Shown: positions 51,113 through 59,836 of the stretch, piece by piece
Layout of the letters: the number at the start of each line of letters is the position of its first letter
Position numbering within the stretch: the stretch's first letter is position 1
Assembly (NCBI GenBank): GCA_963848525.1
Contig: CAWKDZ010000005.1
Location: 496,001 to 560,000, forward strand
DNA: 64,000 nt
Source of the DNA: JACCTU01 sp963848525
GTDB lineage: Bacteria > Actinomycetota > Thermoleophilia > Gaiellales > Gaiellaceae
Direction of reading: 5' to 3'
The notes under the pieces: generated by a model
Database searches by the model: none
The model's input: only the letters and a program-made list of their open reading frames with translations
Told to the model about the DNA's origin: nothing
Translations under genes and position numbers: made by a program

Positions 51113-51771
51113 ATCACGAAAAGCGCGATCGCGACGTACTGGCACGCCGCGGCGGCGATGACCAGCACGTGGAAGACCTCGTGGTACCCGAAGACGGCCG
51201 GAGCCGGGTCGGGCCGGCGCAGCGCGTAGACGAGCGCGCCCGCCGTGTAGAGCAGGCCCCCGACCGCTGCCAGCGTCAGCGGCGGCAGCCCGACGCCTCC
51301 GTAGATCTCCGGGAGCGCAACGACGCCGACCCAGCCGAGGCCCAAGGCGAGGACCGCGGCGACCCAGCGCGGGGCGTCGATCCACGCGAGCCTCAACACG
51401 ATCGCCACGAGCGCGCCGCTCCAGACGATCGCGAGGACGGTGATTCGCCACGCGCCGTCGAGGGCGATGAGCCCGAACGGCGTGTACGTCCCGGCGATCA
51501 GGAGGAAGATCGCCGCGTGGTCGAGCCGTCGCATCCAGCGGCGCGGTCGCGGCGACCACACCACTCGGTGGTAGAGCGCGCTCGCGCCGAGCATCGCGGC
51601 AACGCTCGCCGCGAACACGAGCGCCGAGACGCGTGCCGTTGCTCCGTCGGCCGCGACGACGAGAGCCACTCCCAGCGCGAGGGCGACGAAGAAGGCGTAC
51701 TGGTGGAAGACGCCGCGAAGCCTCGGCCGGCGTCGCGCCGCGCTGAACCAGTCGGGCTCCTCGAAGTTCAT
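51109..51771 (-). CDS. Haemolysin III/PAQR-family membrane protein
   Basis: 220 residues, seven membrane helices. LGASALYHRVVW with RRLDHAAIFLLIAGTYTPF and FGYHEVFHVLVIAAAACQYV give the conserved Ser-His, Asp-His and His-x3-His zinc-type residues of the YqfA/HlyIII family. Bacterial members influence membrane lipid composition; haemolysis is not general. ATG 51771 abuts the IF-1 stop, so it is transcribed with infA. Confidence 0.88.
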   Translation of the reverse strand: MNFEEPDWFSAARRRPRLRGVFHQYAFFVALALGVALVVAADGATARVSALVFAASVAAMLGASALYHRVVWSPRPRRWMRRLDHAAIFLLIAGTYTPFGLIALDGAWRITVLAIVWSGALVAIVLRLAWIDAPRWVAAVLALGLGWVGVVALPEIYGGVGLPPLTLAAVGGLLYTAGALVYALRRPDPAPAVFGYHEVFHVLVIAAAACQYVAIALFVI

Positions 51772-51996
51772 CTAGTCGCGGTAGCGGTAGACGATGCGGC
51801 CGCGACCGAGGTCGTAGGCGGACAGCTCGACCTTGATCCGGTCGCCGGGGAAGATGCGGATCCGATAGCGGCGCATCTTGCCTGCGATGTAGCCGAGCGT
51901 CTCGTGCCCGTTGTCGAGCGCGACGCGGAAGAACCCGTTGCGGAGGGCCTCGACGACCTCCCCTTCGAGCTCGATCTTCTCCTCTTTTGTGGCGAT
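51772..51996 (-). CDS. infA: Translation initiation factor IF-1, apparent ATC start
   Basis: 74 residues. ATKEEKIELEGEVVEALRNG, NGHETLGYIAGKMRRYRIRI and the end YDLGRGRIVYRYRD are the complete IF-1 OB fold. IF-1 binds the 30S A-site during initiation. Homologues begin M-A-x-K-E-E; here ATC (51996-51994) stands at that Met, 6 nt after GGAGG, and no ATG/GTG/TTG occurs in frame nearby. TACCTT (52034-52029) is a likely -10 box, so the gene is leadered. A non-AUG start could make its expression sensitive to initiation-factor levels, as known for infC; a base error is possible. Confidence 0.92.
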   Translation of the reverse strand: MATKEEKIELEGEVVEALRNGFFRVALDNGHETLGYIAGKMRRYRIRIFPGDRIKVELSAYDLGRGRIVYRYRD

Positions 51997-52056
51997 CGGC
52001 CGCCTCCTCGTGCTGAATCTCCCCCAAAAAGGTACAACCGGAATCAAGGCTGCTGC

Positions 52057-52089
52057 TACTCTGAGCCAACGGACGACGCCCTGTCGTCC
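52057..52089 (+). promoter_or_regulatory. -10 box and 5' leader hairpin of the DEAD-box gene
   Basis: TACTCT (52057-52062) is a good -10 box; transcription should start near 52069 and give a leader of about 100 nt. The leader opens with GGACGAC-GCCCT-GTCGTCC (52071-52089), a 7-bp hairpin. Long structured leaders are usual for cold-induced RNA helicases. Confidence 0.45.
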
Positions 52090-52170
52090 CGTGAGATTTC
52101 GCTTCTCGTTCCTCCTTCGGGTGTTTCGAGGCAGGCAGATCTCGAACCCGAACCAAGGAGTCGAACAACA

Positions 52171-53364
52171 AATGAAGTCGTTTCGCCAGCTCGGCGTGGC
52201 CGATGCCGTCGTGGAAGCGCTCGCGCGCCGAGGCATCGACACGCCCTTTGCAATCCAGTCGCTCGTGATCCCGGACGGCCTGAACGGGCAGGACCTGCTC
52301 GCCAAGTCGCCGACGGGCTCGGGCAAGACCATCGCCTTCGCGATCCCGGTCGTGCAGCGGCTCGAGCCGCGCGACGCTCGCCCGTCCGCGCTCGTGCTCG
52401 TGCCGACACGTGAGCTCGCCACTCAGGTCGCCGAGGAGATCGCGCCCCTCGCCGCCGCCCGCAAGCTGAAGGTGGCGACCGTGTACGGCGGCGTGCCGCT
52501 CGGCGCGCAGGCCAAGCGGGCCAAGGACGCCCACGTCCTGATCGCTACCCCCGGCCGCATCGAGGACCTCGCCGAGCGCCGTCTCGTGCGCCTCGACGGG
52601 ATCCGGATCCTCGTCCTCGACGAGGCCGACCGGATGCTCGACATGGGCTTCCAGCCTCAGGTCGACGCGATCGTCAAGCGCATCCCGCGCAAGCGTCAGA
52701 CGATGTTCTTCTCGGCGACGCTCGACGGCGAGGTCGGCGAGCTCGCGCGCTCGTACACGTTCAACCCGAGCCGCTACGACGCCGAGCTGCCCGCACACCT
52801 CGAGCTCGGTGAGACCGAGCACAAGTTCGTGCCCGGTGACCGCCGGAGAACAAGGTGGAGACGCTCGTCGAGCTCCTGGGCGCGGAGCGAGGGCTCGCGC
52901 TCGTCTTCACGCGCACGAAGCGCGGCGCCGACCGGCTCGTGCACAAGCTCAAGCGGCACGAGGTCAACGCGGTCGCGATGCACGGCGACATGAGCCAGAA
53001 CGCGCGCGAGCGCGCGCTCTCGCGCTTCGAGTCGGGCAAGGTCTCGACGCTGGTCGCGACCGACGTCGCCGCGCGCGGCCTCGACCTCGACGACATCACG
53101 CACGTGATCAACTTCGACCCGCCCGCGGACGACATTGGCTACGTGCACCGCGTCGGCCGGACCGGACGAGCAGGCCGCGACGGCATCGGGATCACACTCG
53201 TGCTCCCGGAGCAGCAGGCCGACGTGAGCCACGTCGCCCGCAAGGTCGGCGAGACGGCGCAGTTCGAGGCGCAGGGCATGCGCGTCGCGCGCGCGCGGCT
53301 CGTCTACTCGGGTACGCGCCGCAGCAACAAGTGGGGCGCGCGCCGGCCCCGCCGCAAGATCTAG
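52171..53364 (+). CDS. DEAD-box RNA helicase, frameshifted near 52835-52850
   Basis: About 397 residues when joined. Q motif with FRQLGVADAVVEAL...TPFAIQ, Walker A SPTGSGKT, PTRELA, VLDEADRML, FFSATL in the first frame; then LVFTRTKRGADRLV, VATDVAARGLDLDD and HRVGRTGRAG in the other. The reading should be FVPVTAENKVETL; the sequence has an extra G at both cccGGtg and gccGGag, which together cause the shift. Compact RhlE-like RNA unwinding enzyme. AAGGAG lies 11 nt before ATG. Confidence 0.85.
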
Positions 53365-53376
53365 CCCCGAGAGCCC

Positions 53377-53405
53377 CGAGCTTGTGGCTCAGAGCCACAA
53401 GCTCG
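53377..53405. terminator. Perfect 13-bp hairpin between convergent genes
   Basis: CGAGCTTGTGGCT-CAG-AGCCACAAGCTCG, located 13 nt after the DEAD-box stop and 13 nt from the RTX protein stop. No U-run on either side, but the symmetrical position suggests a bidirectional terminator. Confidence 0.6.
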
Positions 53406-53417
53406 AGGACCCGGCGC

Positions 53418-53987
53418 TTACGAGTTGTCGTCGGCCGCCGCCTCTGCAGGCGTCGGCACGACGCGGCGCACCTGTTCGCAGTTCGCCGCCGCGAGGTCGT
53501 GCGGCTCGCGCGCGTTGATGATCGCGACGTCGTTGCCGGCGCCGCAGTCGAGGACGTCGCGCTGGTTGTCGTTCGCCAGCGCGTGCAGACGGTCGTCGCC
53601 GTCGCCGCCGAACTGGACGTCCTGCCCGCTGCCCGGCCACATGCGGTCGTTGCCCTCGCCGCCGGAGAGCGTGTCGTTCCCCGGGCGCCCGCGGACGACG
53701 TCGTTCCCGGCGCCGCCGCTGACGTCGTCGTCGCCCGCGCCGCCGCGGGCCATGTCGTTCCCACCGCCGGCGATCACGCGGTCGTTGCCCGGCCCGGCGT
53801 AGACCTTGTCGTTCCCGCCCTCGGCGTCGATCGTGTCGTTGCCGGCGAGCGACGAGATCACGTCGTCGCCGAACGTGCCGATGATCGTGTCGTCTCCCTC
53901 GGTTCCCTTGAACCTCTCCGCCGCGGCCACGCCGACGGCGCCGAGCGCAACGAACGCGACGAGCGCTCCCACCACGAGCTTCTTCAT
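53418..53987 (-). CDS. Secreted RTX-type calcium-binding repeat protein
   Basis: 189 residues. Signal peptide LVVGALVAFVALGAVGVAAA followed by about 13 tandem nonapeptides of GGxGND-type (for example GGAGNDVVRGRPGNDTLSG), which bind calcium in a parallel beta roll. The C-terminal segment has two Cys (DCGAGND, NCEQVRR) that may form a disulfide. No toxin or enzyme domain, so it may be a surface or matrix protein. Shine-Dalgarno GGAGGGGG 5 nt before ATG. Confidence 0.87.
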   Translation of the reverse strand: MKKLVVGALVAFVALGAVGVAAAERFKGTEGDDTIIGTFGDDVISSLAGNDTIDAEGGNDKVYAGPGNDRVIAGGGNDMARGGAGDDDVSGGAGNDVVRGRPGNDTLSGGEGNDRMWPGSGQDVQFGGDGDDRLHALANDNQRDVLDCGAGNDVAIINAREPHDLAAANCEQVRRVVPTPAEAAADDNS

Positions 53988-54131
53988 TTCAACCCCCTCC
54001 GAAGTCGTTGTCGGGCGCGATCGTCGGCGCGGCGCGTCAAGCGCGCTTCGCGCGCACGTCAGGGGGCCGTAAAACCGCTAGTATCCGCCAGCCGGCCCCG
54101 ATTCGGCGCAGCGGCCGGTACGGTCGCTCCG

Positions 54132-54631
54132 ATGAGCGACGAGGTGGACACCACCCCCGTGGACCAGCCCGACCCGAAGGCGATCGTGGGCGGAGCGTTC
54201 TCCGCTGCCGCCGAGACGCTACGACCAGGTGGTGGGGTTCTTCGCCCCGTTCGGTCGGGCGCTAGTCGCCGCGGCGGATCCCGACCGGGGCGCCAGGTCC
54301 TCGACATCGCCTGCGGTCGCGGTGCGTGCCTCTTCCGGCGCTCGACGCTGTCGGCCCCGACGGCTCGGTACTCGGCATCGAGCTCGCACCGGGGATGGTC
54401 GAGCCTCTCAACGCCGAGCTCATCGCGAAGGGCATCCGCAACGCCGAGGCGCGCGTCGGCGATGCCGAGGACCTCGACCTGCCCGACAGCCGGTTCGACG
54501 TCGTCACCGGCGGGTTCATGATCTTCTTCCCGCCCGACCCGCCGCGGGTCCTCCGGGAGCTGCGCCGGGTGCTGGCGCCGGGCGGCGACCCTCGCCCTGT
54601 CGATCTTCGACGGCCCCATCGCGCTGAGTAG
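54132..54631 (+). pseudogene. Class I SAM methyltransferase remnant with several frameshifts
   Basis: Pieces in three frames spell one protein: AIVGGAFSAAAETYDQVVGF, FAPFGRALVAAADP, VLDIACGRGACLFPALDAVG (the SAM-binding motif I), GSVLGIELAPGMVEPLNAEL, DSRFDVVTGGFMIFFPPD and LAPGGTLALSIFDGPIALS. At least four 1-nt shifts are needed between about 54220 and 54600. It also ends earlier than a full methyltransferase, so it is either decayed or in a region of poor sequence quality. Confidence 0.7.
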
Positions 54632-54703
54632 CGTGGAACTATAGGCGAGACACACTCGCCTGCCCCAGCGTTCAGGAACGTTCCCCGAAGATCGCGCTCT
54701 ACG

Positions 54704-55099
54704 ATGAAGGGTGTCGCTGCCCGTGACGCTTCCCTCATCGACCACCTGGCCTTGCGAGTACGCGACGTGACGCGCAGCCGCACCTTCTACGAGCGGGCCC
54801 TCGAGCCGTTCGGAGTGAAGGTGGTGGAGAGCTCGCAGGGGCCTGGGTTCGCGATCGAGGGCGGTGGAGATTTCTGGATCGGGGAAGGGGAACCCCCTGG
54901 CGCTCCCATTCATGTGGCTTTCGCCGCAGCCGACCGAGCTACCGTTGACAAGTTCCACCGCGCCGCTGTCGAAGCCGGCGGCCGCGATAACGGCGCGCCG
55001 GGTCTTCGCCCGCATTACCACGCCGGGTATTACGCGGCGTTCGTCATTGACCCGGACGGGAACAACGTCGAAGCGGTCTTCCACGGGGACGACCGCTAG
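54704..55099 (+). CDS. VOC-family (glyoxalase/dioxygenase-like) protein
   Basis: 131 residues. IDHLALRVRDVTRSRTFYER at the N-terminus and YAAFVIDPDGNNVEAVFH at the C-terminus are the paired beta-alpha-beta-beta-beta VOC motifs, with His near residue 14 and Glu near 125 as possible metal ligands. Related to lactoylglutathione lyases and extradiol dioxygenases; substrate unknown. Start assigned at ATG 54704; TACGAT overlaps the ATG itself, so the true start may lie a few codons downstream. Confidence 0.83.
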   Translation: MKGVAARDASLIDHLALRVRDVTRSRTFYERALEPFGVKVVESSQGPGFAIEGGGDFWIGEGEPPGAPIHVAFAAADRATVDKFHRAAVEAGGRDNGAPGLRPHYHAGYYAAFVIDPDGNNVEAVFHGDDR

Positions 55100-55163
55100 C
55101 TGCCAGCCGCGAGTAGCTGGTAAAGGCCGGGACGCGCGGGGGAGCTTCGCATCAAGCCTCGAG

Positions 55164-55634
55164 CTAGAGCTCGACGGCGAAGTTCCGGCTCAGGTAGCGC
55201 TCGAGATCCGGTCCCGCCGGGTTCGCGAGCACGTCCTCGAGCCACGCGCGGCGCTCGAAGTCCACGACCTCGATCTCCCAGACGCAGCCGGCTGCGGGGT
55301 TCTTCAGCTTCGTGAGCGCGTCCGGCTCCTCGAGGGGACTGACGTAGATGCGCTGGTGCAGCTCGTTCGCGGACTGCCACCAGTAGTAGAGCGCGATCCC
55401 GAACGTCGCCGAGTCGTGCACGGTCACGAAGCCGACCCCGTAGTTGTCGCCGGCCTCCGCGAACACATCGGGAGCGAGCCGAAGCGTCGCCTCGACGAGC
55501 TCCTCGCGCGGTTCGCGGCCGGGCAGCGCGATCCCGTAGAGCTTCAGCCGCCAGTCGCCGACCTGCTCCATCCGCATGAAGCGGATCGGGCGTGGTTGGT
55601 GCGGCGCGACGAGCTCGGCGGCGGCGGTGGTCAC
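55164..55634 (-). CDS. Hypothetical protein
   Basis: 156 residues, not recognised. Contains RFMRMEQVGDWRLKLYGIAL, a central YGVGFVTVHDSATFGIALYY and many aromatic residues (YYWWQSANELHQRIYVS). It looks like a soluble alpha/beta protein. GTG 55634 has TACGAT (55646-55641) exactly 6 nt upstream, so it has its own leaderless promoter although it follows the histidine kinase closely. Confidence 0.65.
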   Translation of the reverse strand: MTTAAAELVAPHQPRPIRFMRMEQVGDWRLKLYGIALPGREPREELVEATLRLAPDVFAEAGDNYGVGFVTVHDSATFGIALYYWWQSANELHQRIYVSPLEEPDALTKLKNPAAGCVWEIEVVDFERRAWLEDVLANPAGPDLERYLSRNFAVEL

Positions 55635-55650
55635 GCCTTGATCGTACGCG

Positions 55651-56944
55651 TCAGGTCCTGGGCAACCGCACCTCGAACCGCGTCGCGCGATCGGGGTCGC
55701 TCTGCACGTGCACGGTGCCGCCCATCTGCTCGGTCAGCTGCTTGACGATCGCGAGCCCGAGCCCGGTGCCGACCTTGCGCGTCTTGCCGTAGCGCGACCA
55801 GAGGAAGAAGCGCTCGAACGCGTGCGGCAGCTCCTCTGCTCCGAGACCCGGCCCGGTGTCCTCGACCGCGAGCAAGCCCGGGTGGGCCGACACGCGCACC
55901 GACCCGCCGCTCGGCGTGACGCGGATCGCGTTCTCGACGAGGTTCGAGACGACCTGCACCGCGCGCTCCTGGTCGCCGAGCGCCGGCGCGCCGCCGTTGC
56001 TCTCGGCGGTGAGCTCGACACCGAACGCGCGGGCTTGCGCGTCGTAGCGGCGGACGACCTCCCGAGGCGACCTCGTTCAGGTCGATCGGCCTGCGCTCGA
56101 CCTCGAACTCGATCCGGTTCATGCGCGCGAGGTCGATCACGTCGCGGACGAGTCGCTCGAGCCGCGCGGCCTCGAGCTCGATCGTCCGTGCGGCCTCGGC
56201 GGACGGGACGGCTCCCTCGCGCAGTCCCTCGGCGTAGCCGCGGATCGCGGTCAGCGGCGTCTTCAGCTCGTGCGTGACCGAGAGCAGGAAGCTGCGCTCG
56301 GCGGCGCGCGCCCGCTCGAGCTTCGTCGCCATGTCGTTGAACGACGACGCGAGCGACGCGAGCTCGTCGGGCCCTTCGACCGGGACCGGCTCGTGCTCGC
56401 CCTCGGCCAGCCGCTCGGACGCCTTGGCGACACGGCGTAGCGGACGGGAGAGCGCGCGCGCGAGCAGGAGCGCCGCGCAGGCGGCGAGCAGGACGCCCGC
56501 GAGCCCGGCCAGCACAAGGCCGGCGAGGAAGGGACGCGAAGTCCCGGCGTCGAGATGTCGGGGCCGCAGGAGCACGAGCGCCTTGCCGGCGACCGGGCGT
56601 GCGGCGTAGTAGAGGCCGTCGCGCTCGCCTTCGAGGCTGATCCCGTTGCGGAGCGCGCGCTGCTCGCCCGCGTCGAGGTACTGGGTCGGCCCGCGGAGCG
56701 GTGCGGCGACGACGCGTTCCTCCTGGCCCTCGAGCGTCTGCTGGAGGGACCCCAGCCGCCCGAGCGGCAGGAGTGCCGCTCGCTCGCGCTCGGCGAGCAC
56801 GTCTGCGCGGTGAGCGAGGTCGCGGAGCGTCGCGCGCTCCACCTCTCGCTGCGCGAGCTCGAACCCGATCGCGACCGTCAACCCGACCGAGAGCACGACC
56901 GTGACCCCGATCGCCGCGAGCAGGCGGCCGCGGAGCGAGCTCAC
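55651..56944 (-). CDS. Sensor histidine kinase (HAMP type), frameshifted near 56065
   Basis: About 431 residues if joined. Two membrane helices (about 8-28 and 140-165) flank an extracellular sensor; HAMP (about 165-215); dimerisation helix with phospho-acceptor His in SVTHELKTPLTAIRGYAEGL. The ATPase part, in another frame, has NLVENAIRVTPSGG (N box), VEDTGPGLGAEELPHAFERF (G1/F box) and GTGLGLAIVKQL (G2). The break lies after DLNEVA, where VVRRYDAQARAFG should follow; one extra base in cccgaggcg explains it. It pairs with the response regulator upstream (GTGA overlap). Confidence 0.82.
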
Positions 56945-57636
56945 CGCGGCCTGGCGCGGTACCCGATGCCCCGGACCGTCTGGATCAGCTCGGGCCGGTC
57001 GAGCTTGCGGCGCAGCGACGCGACGTGCATGTCGATCGTCCGCGTGCCCGCGGAGTAGGAGAGATCCCAGACGCGGTCGAGCAGCTGCTCGCGCGTGAAG
57101 ACGAGCCCGGGGTGCTCGATCAGATACGCGAGCAGGTCGAACTCCTTGGCGGTCAGCTTGACCGGCTCGCCGGCGACGCTCACCTCTCGGCGCTCGCGGT
57201 TGAGCAGGATGTCCTCGAGCGCGAGCACGGCGCTCTCGACGCGGTCCTCGGCCCGGCGCAGGACCGCCTTCAGCCGCGCGGTCAGCTCGCGCGGCGAGAA
57301 CGGCTTCGGCACGTAGTCGTCCGCGCCGATCTCGAGCCCGACGACGCGGTCGGCCTCTTCGTCGCGGGCGGTCAGCATCACGAGCGGCACCTTCGAGCGG
57401 TAGCGGATCGCGCGGCAGACGTCGAAGCCGTCCATCCCCGGCAGGCCGATGTCGAGCACGACGATCCGGACCGGATGCCGCTCGAGCTCCTCGAGCGCTT
57501 CCTCCCCGCTCGCGACCCAGAGGACGCGGAAGCCGTGCGAGCCGAGGTACGTGCGCAGCAGCTGCGCGATCGACTCCTCGTCCTCGACGAGCAGAACTGT
57601 CGGCCCGGAGGCGATGTCGGCGGTCGCTGTGCTCAT
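56941..57636 (-). CDS. OmpR/PhoB-family response regulator
   Basis: 231 residues. Receiver domain: acidic pocket in LLVEDEESIAQ, phospho-acceptor Asp in VVLDIGLPGMDG, Thr/Lys in VMLTARDEE and DDYVPKPFS. C-terminal winged helix: LTAKEFDLLAYLIEHPGLVF and RTIDMHVASLRRKL. It regulates transcription when phosphorylated by the next-encoded kinase. ATG overlaps the stop of the upstream small secreted-protein gene (ATGA). Direct repeats upstream of the operon are a plausible binding site. Confidence 0.94.
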   Translation of the reverse strand: MSTATADIASGPTVLLVEDEESIAQLLRTYLGSHGFRVLWVASGEEALEELERHPVRIVVLDIGLPGMDGFDVCRAIRYRSKVPLVMLTARDEEADRVVGLEIGADDYVPKPFSPRELTARLKAVLRRAEDRVESAVLALEDILLNRERREVSVAGEPVKLTAKEFDLLAYLIEHPGLVFTREQLLDRVWDLSYSAGTRTIDMHVASLRRKLDRPELIQTVRGIGYRARPR

Positions 57637-58007
57637 CGGAAGGCGAGAAGGACGACCTGCGCCGGCTCGTCGCCGACGCGGCGGGTCGTGGCGGTCATAC
57701 CCCGGCGAACCGCGCGGTACGCAACGCGCTGGCCGGCGAGGTTGAAGCGCGTCGTCGGGCCGATCGGAACGGTCACGAGCGTCCCGTCGACCTCGCGGAG
57801 CACGAGCGCGTTGCGGTCGAACTGGCGGATGCGGCCGCGGTCGAGGCGAATCGACTGGAGCACGCCGCCGCGCTTCACGATCACCTCGGCGCGGACGAAG
57901 CCGGGCCCGAAGAGCGACTCGGTGATCGACTCGCCGAGCGAGGTCGGGACGAGCACGGCCGTCGCCGCAACAGCCCCCAGCAGGGCCGCAAGAAGCCTTC
58001 CGCGCAC
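57633..58007 (-). CDS. Exported hypothetical protein, first gene of a two-component operon
   Basis: 124 residues. Signal peptide or membrane anchor LLAALLGAVAATAVLVPTSLG, then a small beta-rich domain with VEVIVKRGG-like RAEVIVKRGGVLQSIRLDRG and VTVPIGPTTRFNLAGQRVAY. Not a known family; it could be a signal-sensing partner for the kinase, like other small exported proteins encoded ahead of response regulators. GTG 58007 gives the most compact signal peptide; GGAG lies about 10 nt upstream. Confidence 0.65.
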   Translation of the reverse strand: MRGRLLAALLGAVAATAVLVPTSLGESITESLFGPGFVRAEVIVKRGGVLQSIRLDRGRIRQFDRNALVLREVDGTLVTVPIGPTTRFNLAGQRVAYRAVRRGMTATTRRVGDEPAQVVLLAFR

Positions 58008-58050
58008 CCTGGAAGTCTCCGCCGGGGAGGTCAGGACTCCGTGCCCCAAA

Positions 58051-58067
58051 CGTAAAGGCAGCGTAAA
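58051..58067. promoter_or_regulatory. Direct repeat CGTAAA with 11-bp period
   Basis: CGTAAA at 58051-58056 and 58062-58067, one helical turn apart, between the two-component operon and the divergent MshEN gene. OmpR/PhoB-type regulators bind direct repeats with 11-bp spacing, so this may be the site of the encoded response regulator. Leftward TTTACG copies overlap the possible -10 TACGTT. Confidence 0.5.
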
Positions 58068-58106
58068 ACGCTCAATGTTCCCTCTCGAACGGACGATGGA
58101 GAAACC

Positions 58107-58589
58107 ATGGACGAGAACGGTCTGTGGCGGCCGCTCGGCGAGTTGCTCGTCGAGCGGGAGCTGATCACGCCCGACCAGCTCGACGCGGCGCTCGCGGAGC
58201 AGGAACGCTCGGGCCGGCGCCTCGGCGAGATCATCGTGGCCGGCGGCCTCGTCGGCCGCGAGCGGCTCATGCAGGTGCTGCTCGAGCAGTGCGGGCTCGA
58301 CCTCTCGGTCCAGGACGGCTTCGGCTACGGGCTACGCGGCCAGCTCGAGCGTCGCGGTGTCGACCCGGCGATCGAGGCAGTTCGCCCGCCCGTCGTCTTC
58401 CGGGTCGAGAAGGTCGAGGAGGCTGCCCCGAACGCGCCTCGGCGCCTCGGCCTTCTCCGCGGCCGTCGCTTCCGGAAGCAGCTGCGCGCTGCCGCGGCCG
58501 AGTTCGACACGCGCGGGAAGGCCCTCGAGCAGAACCTCCAGGAACTCAAGCGCGTCCTCGGCGCCGAAGCCGAGCGCCACGCGTCCTAG
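58107..58589 (+). CDS. Free-standing MshEN (GspE N-terminal) domain protein
   Basis: 160 residues. Two 24-residue MshEN motifs: residues 9-32 (PLGELLVERELITPDQL...Q) and 38-61 (RLGEIIVAGGLVGRERL...Q), separated by exactly five residues, as in the c-di-GMP-binding domain of MshE-type ATPases. No ATPase follows; instead comes a basic linker and a C-terminal helix FDTRGKALEQNLQELKRVLG. It may be a c-di-GMP effector. GGAG 7 nt before ATG. Divergent from the two-component operon. Its stop shares CTAG with the convergent MFS gene. Confidence 0.78.
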   Translation: MDENGLWRPLGELLVERELITPDQLDAALAEQERSGRRLGEIIVAGGLVGRERLMQVLLEQCGLDLSVQDGFGYGLRGQLERRGVDPAIEAVRPPVVFRVEKVEEAAPNAPRRLGLLRGRRFRKQLRAAAAEFDTRGKALEQNLQELKRVLGAEAERHAS

Positions 58590-59836
58590 GCCGCGCGCGA
58601 GACTTCTTCGGGGCCGAGCAGCGCATGCCGCGCTCGCAGCGCGGGCAGCTTCGCCCACGCGTAGGCGATCACCGTCAGGCTGACCGCGCCGCCGATGGTG
58701 AGCGCGAGCTGCGTCCCGCCGACGTCCATCACCCAGCCGGCCCAGAGCCCGCCGATCGGCGCGAGCCCGGCGAAGGCGAACATGAACAGGCTCATCACGC
58801 GCCCGCGCAGCCGGTCCGGCGCGCGCAGCTGGAGCAGTGCGCTCGTGTTCGCCACCCAGATCGTGAAACAGACGCCGACGGCGAAGAGCACGGCACCCGC
58901 GAGCGCCGCGGTCTGCATCGGCGCGAGCACGACGAGCCCCGCGCTGAAGCCGGTCGCTCCCGCGAGCAGCCCGACCCAGCTCGCCTTGCCGCGAGCGGCC
59001 TGGATCAGCGCGCCGAGGAGCGCGCCGCCGCCGAAGCACGCCGAGAGCGCGCCGAACACCTCCGGTCCGGCGTCGAGCGTGTCCGAGGCGAGCACCGGGA
59101 GGATGACGTGGAAGTTGAACCCGACCGTGCTGGCGACGCCGAGCACGATCAGCACGAGGCGCACCTCGCGGTCACGCCAGGCCCAGGACAGTCCTTCGCG
59201 GATCGCGGCGAGCGCATGCGTCCGCTTGGCGCGCTCGACGCCGAAGAGCTCGCTCTCGCGCATCGAGACGAGCGCCGCGAGCACGGCGAGGAACGTGACG
59301 GTGTTGATCGCGAAGCAGACGCCGACGCCCGCAGCGGCGATGACGACGCCGGCGATCGCGGGGCCGATCACGCGGGCACCGTTGAAGAGGCCCGTGTTCA
59401 GCGCGACGGCGTTCGGCAGCTCGTCGCGCCCGACCATCTGGAACGTCAGCGACTGCCGGCCGGGCGCGTCGAAGACGAGCGCCGTGCCGCCGAGCAGCGC
59501 GAGTAGGTAGACGACAGGCAGGCTCTCCCAGCCCGAGAAGGCCAGCACGGTGAGCGCGAGCGAGACGGCCATCTGTGCCGCCTGCGTCGCGATCACGAGT
59601 CGCCGGTTGTCGATGCGGTCCGCGATCACGCCGGCGTAGAGCCCGAGGACCATGAACGGGACGAAGCGGCAGAACGCGAGCAGGCCGACCGCGAGCGCCG
59701 AGTCGGTCAGCTCGACTACGAACCAGGCCAGCGCGATGTTCTGCATCCACGAACCTGCGAGCGAGACGATCTGGCCCATAAAGAAGAGGCGGTAGTTCCG
59801 GTGCTTGCGCAGCGACTTGAAGATGCGCGCCGTCAC
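58586..59836 (-). CDS. MFS transporter (MFS_3/EntS-like)
   Basis: 416 residues, 12 membrane helices. YRLFFMGQIVSLAGSWMQNI at the N-terminus, GVIADRIDNRRLVIATQ (motif A) and FDAPGRQSLTFQMVGRDEL identify the EntS/MFS_3 exporter branch. It probably exports a siderophore, drug or metabolite. It follows a MarR-family regulator with a 4-nt overlap, so expression is likely controlled by that repressor. Confidence 0.9.
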   Translation of the reverse strand: MTARIFKSLRKHRNYRLFFMGQIVSLAGSWMQNIALAWFVVELTDSALAVGLLAFCRFVPFMVLGLYAGVIADRIDNRRLVIATQAAQMAVSLALTVLAFSGWESLPVVYLLALLGGTALVFDAPGRQSLTFQMVGRDELPNAVALNTGLFNGARVIGPAIAGVVIAAAGVGVCFAINTVTFLAVLAALVSMRESELFGVERAKRTHALAAIREGLSWAWRDREVRLVLIVLGVASTVGFNFHVILPVLASDTLDAGPEVFGALSACFGGGALLGALIQAARGKASWVGLLAGATGFSAGLVVLAPMQTAALAGAVLFAVGVCFTIWVANTSALLQLRAPDRLRGRVMSLFMFAFAGLAPIGGLWAGWVMDVGGTQLALTIGGAVSLTVIAYAWAKLPALRARHALLGPEEVSRAA

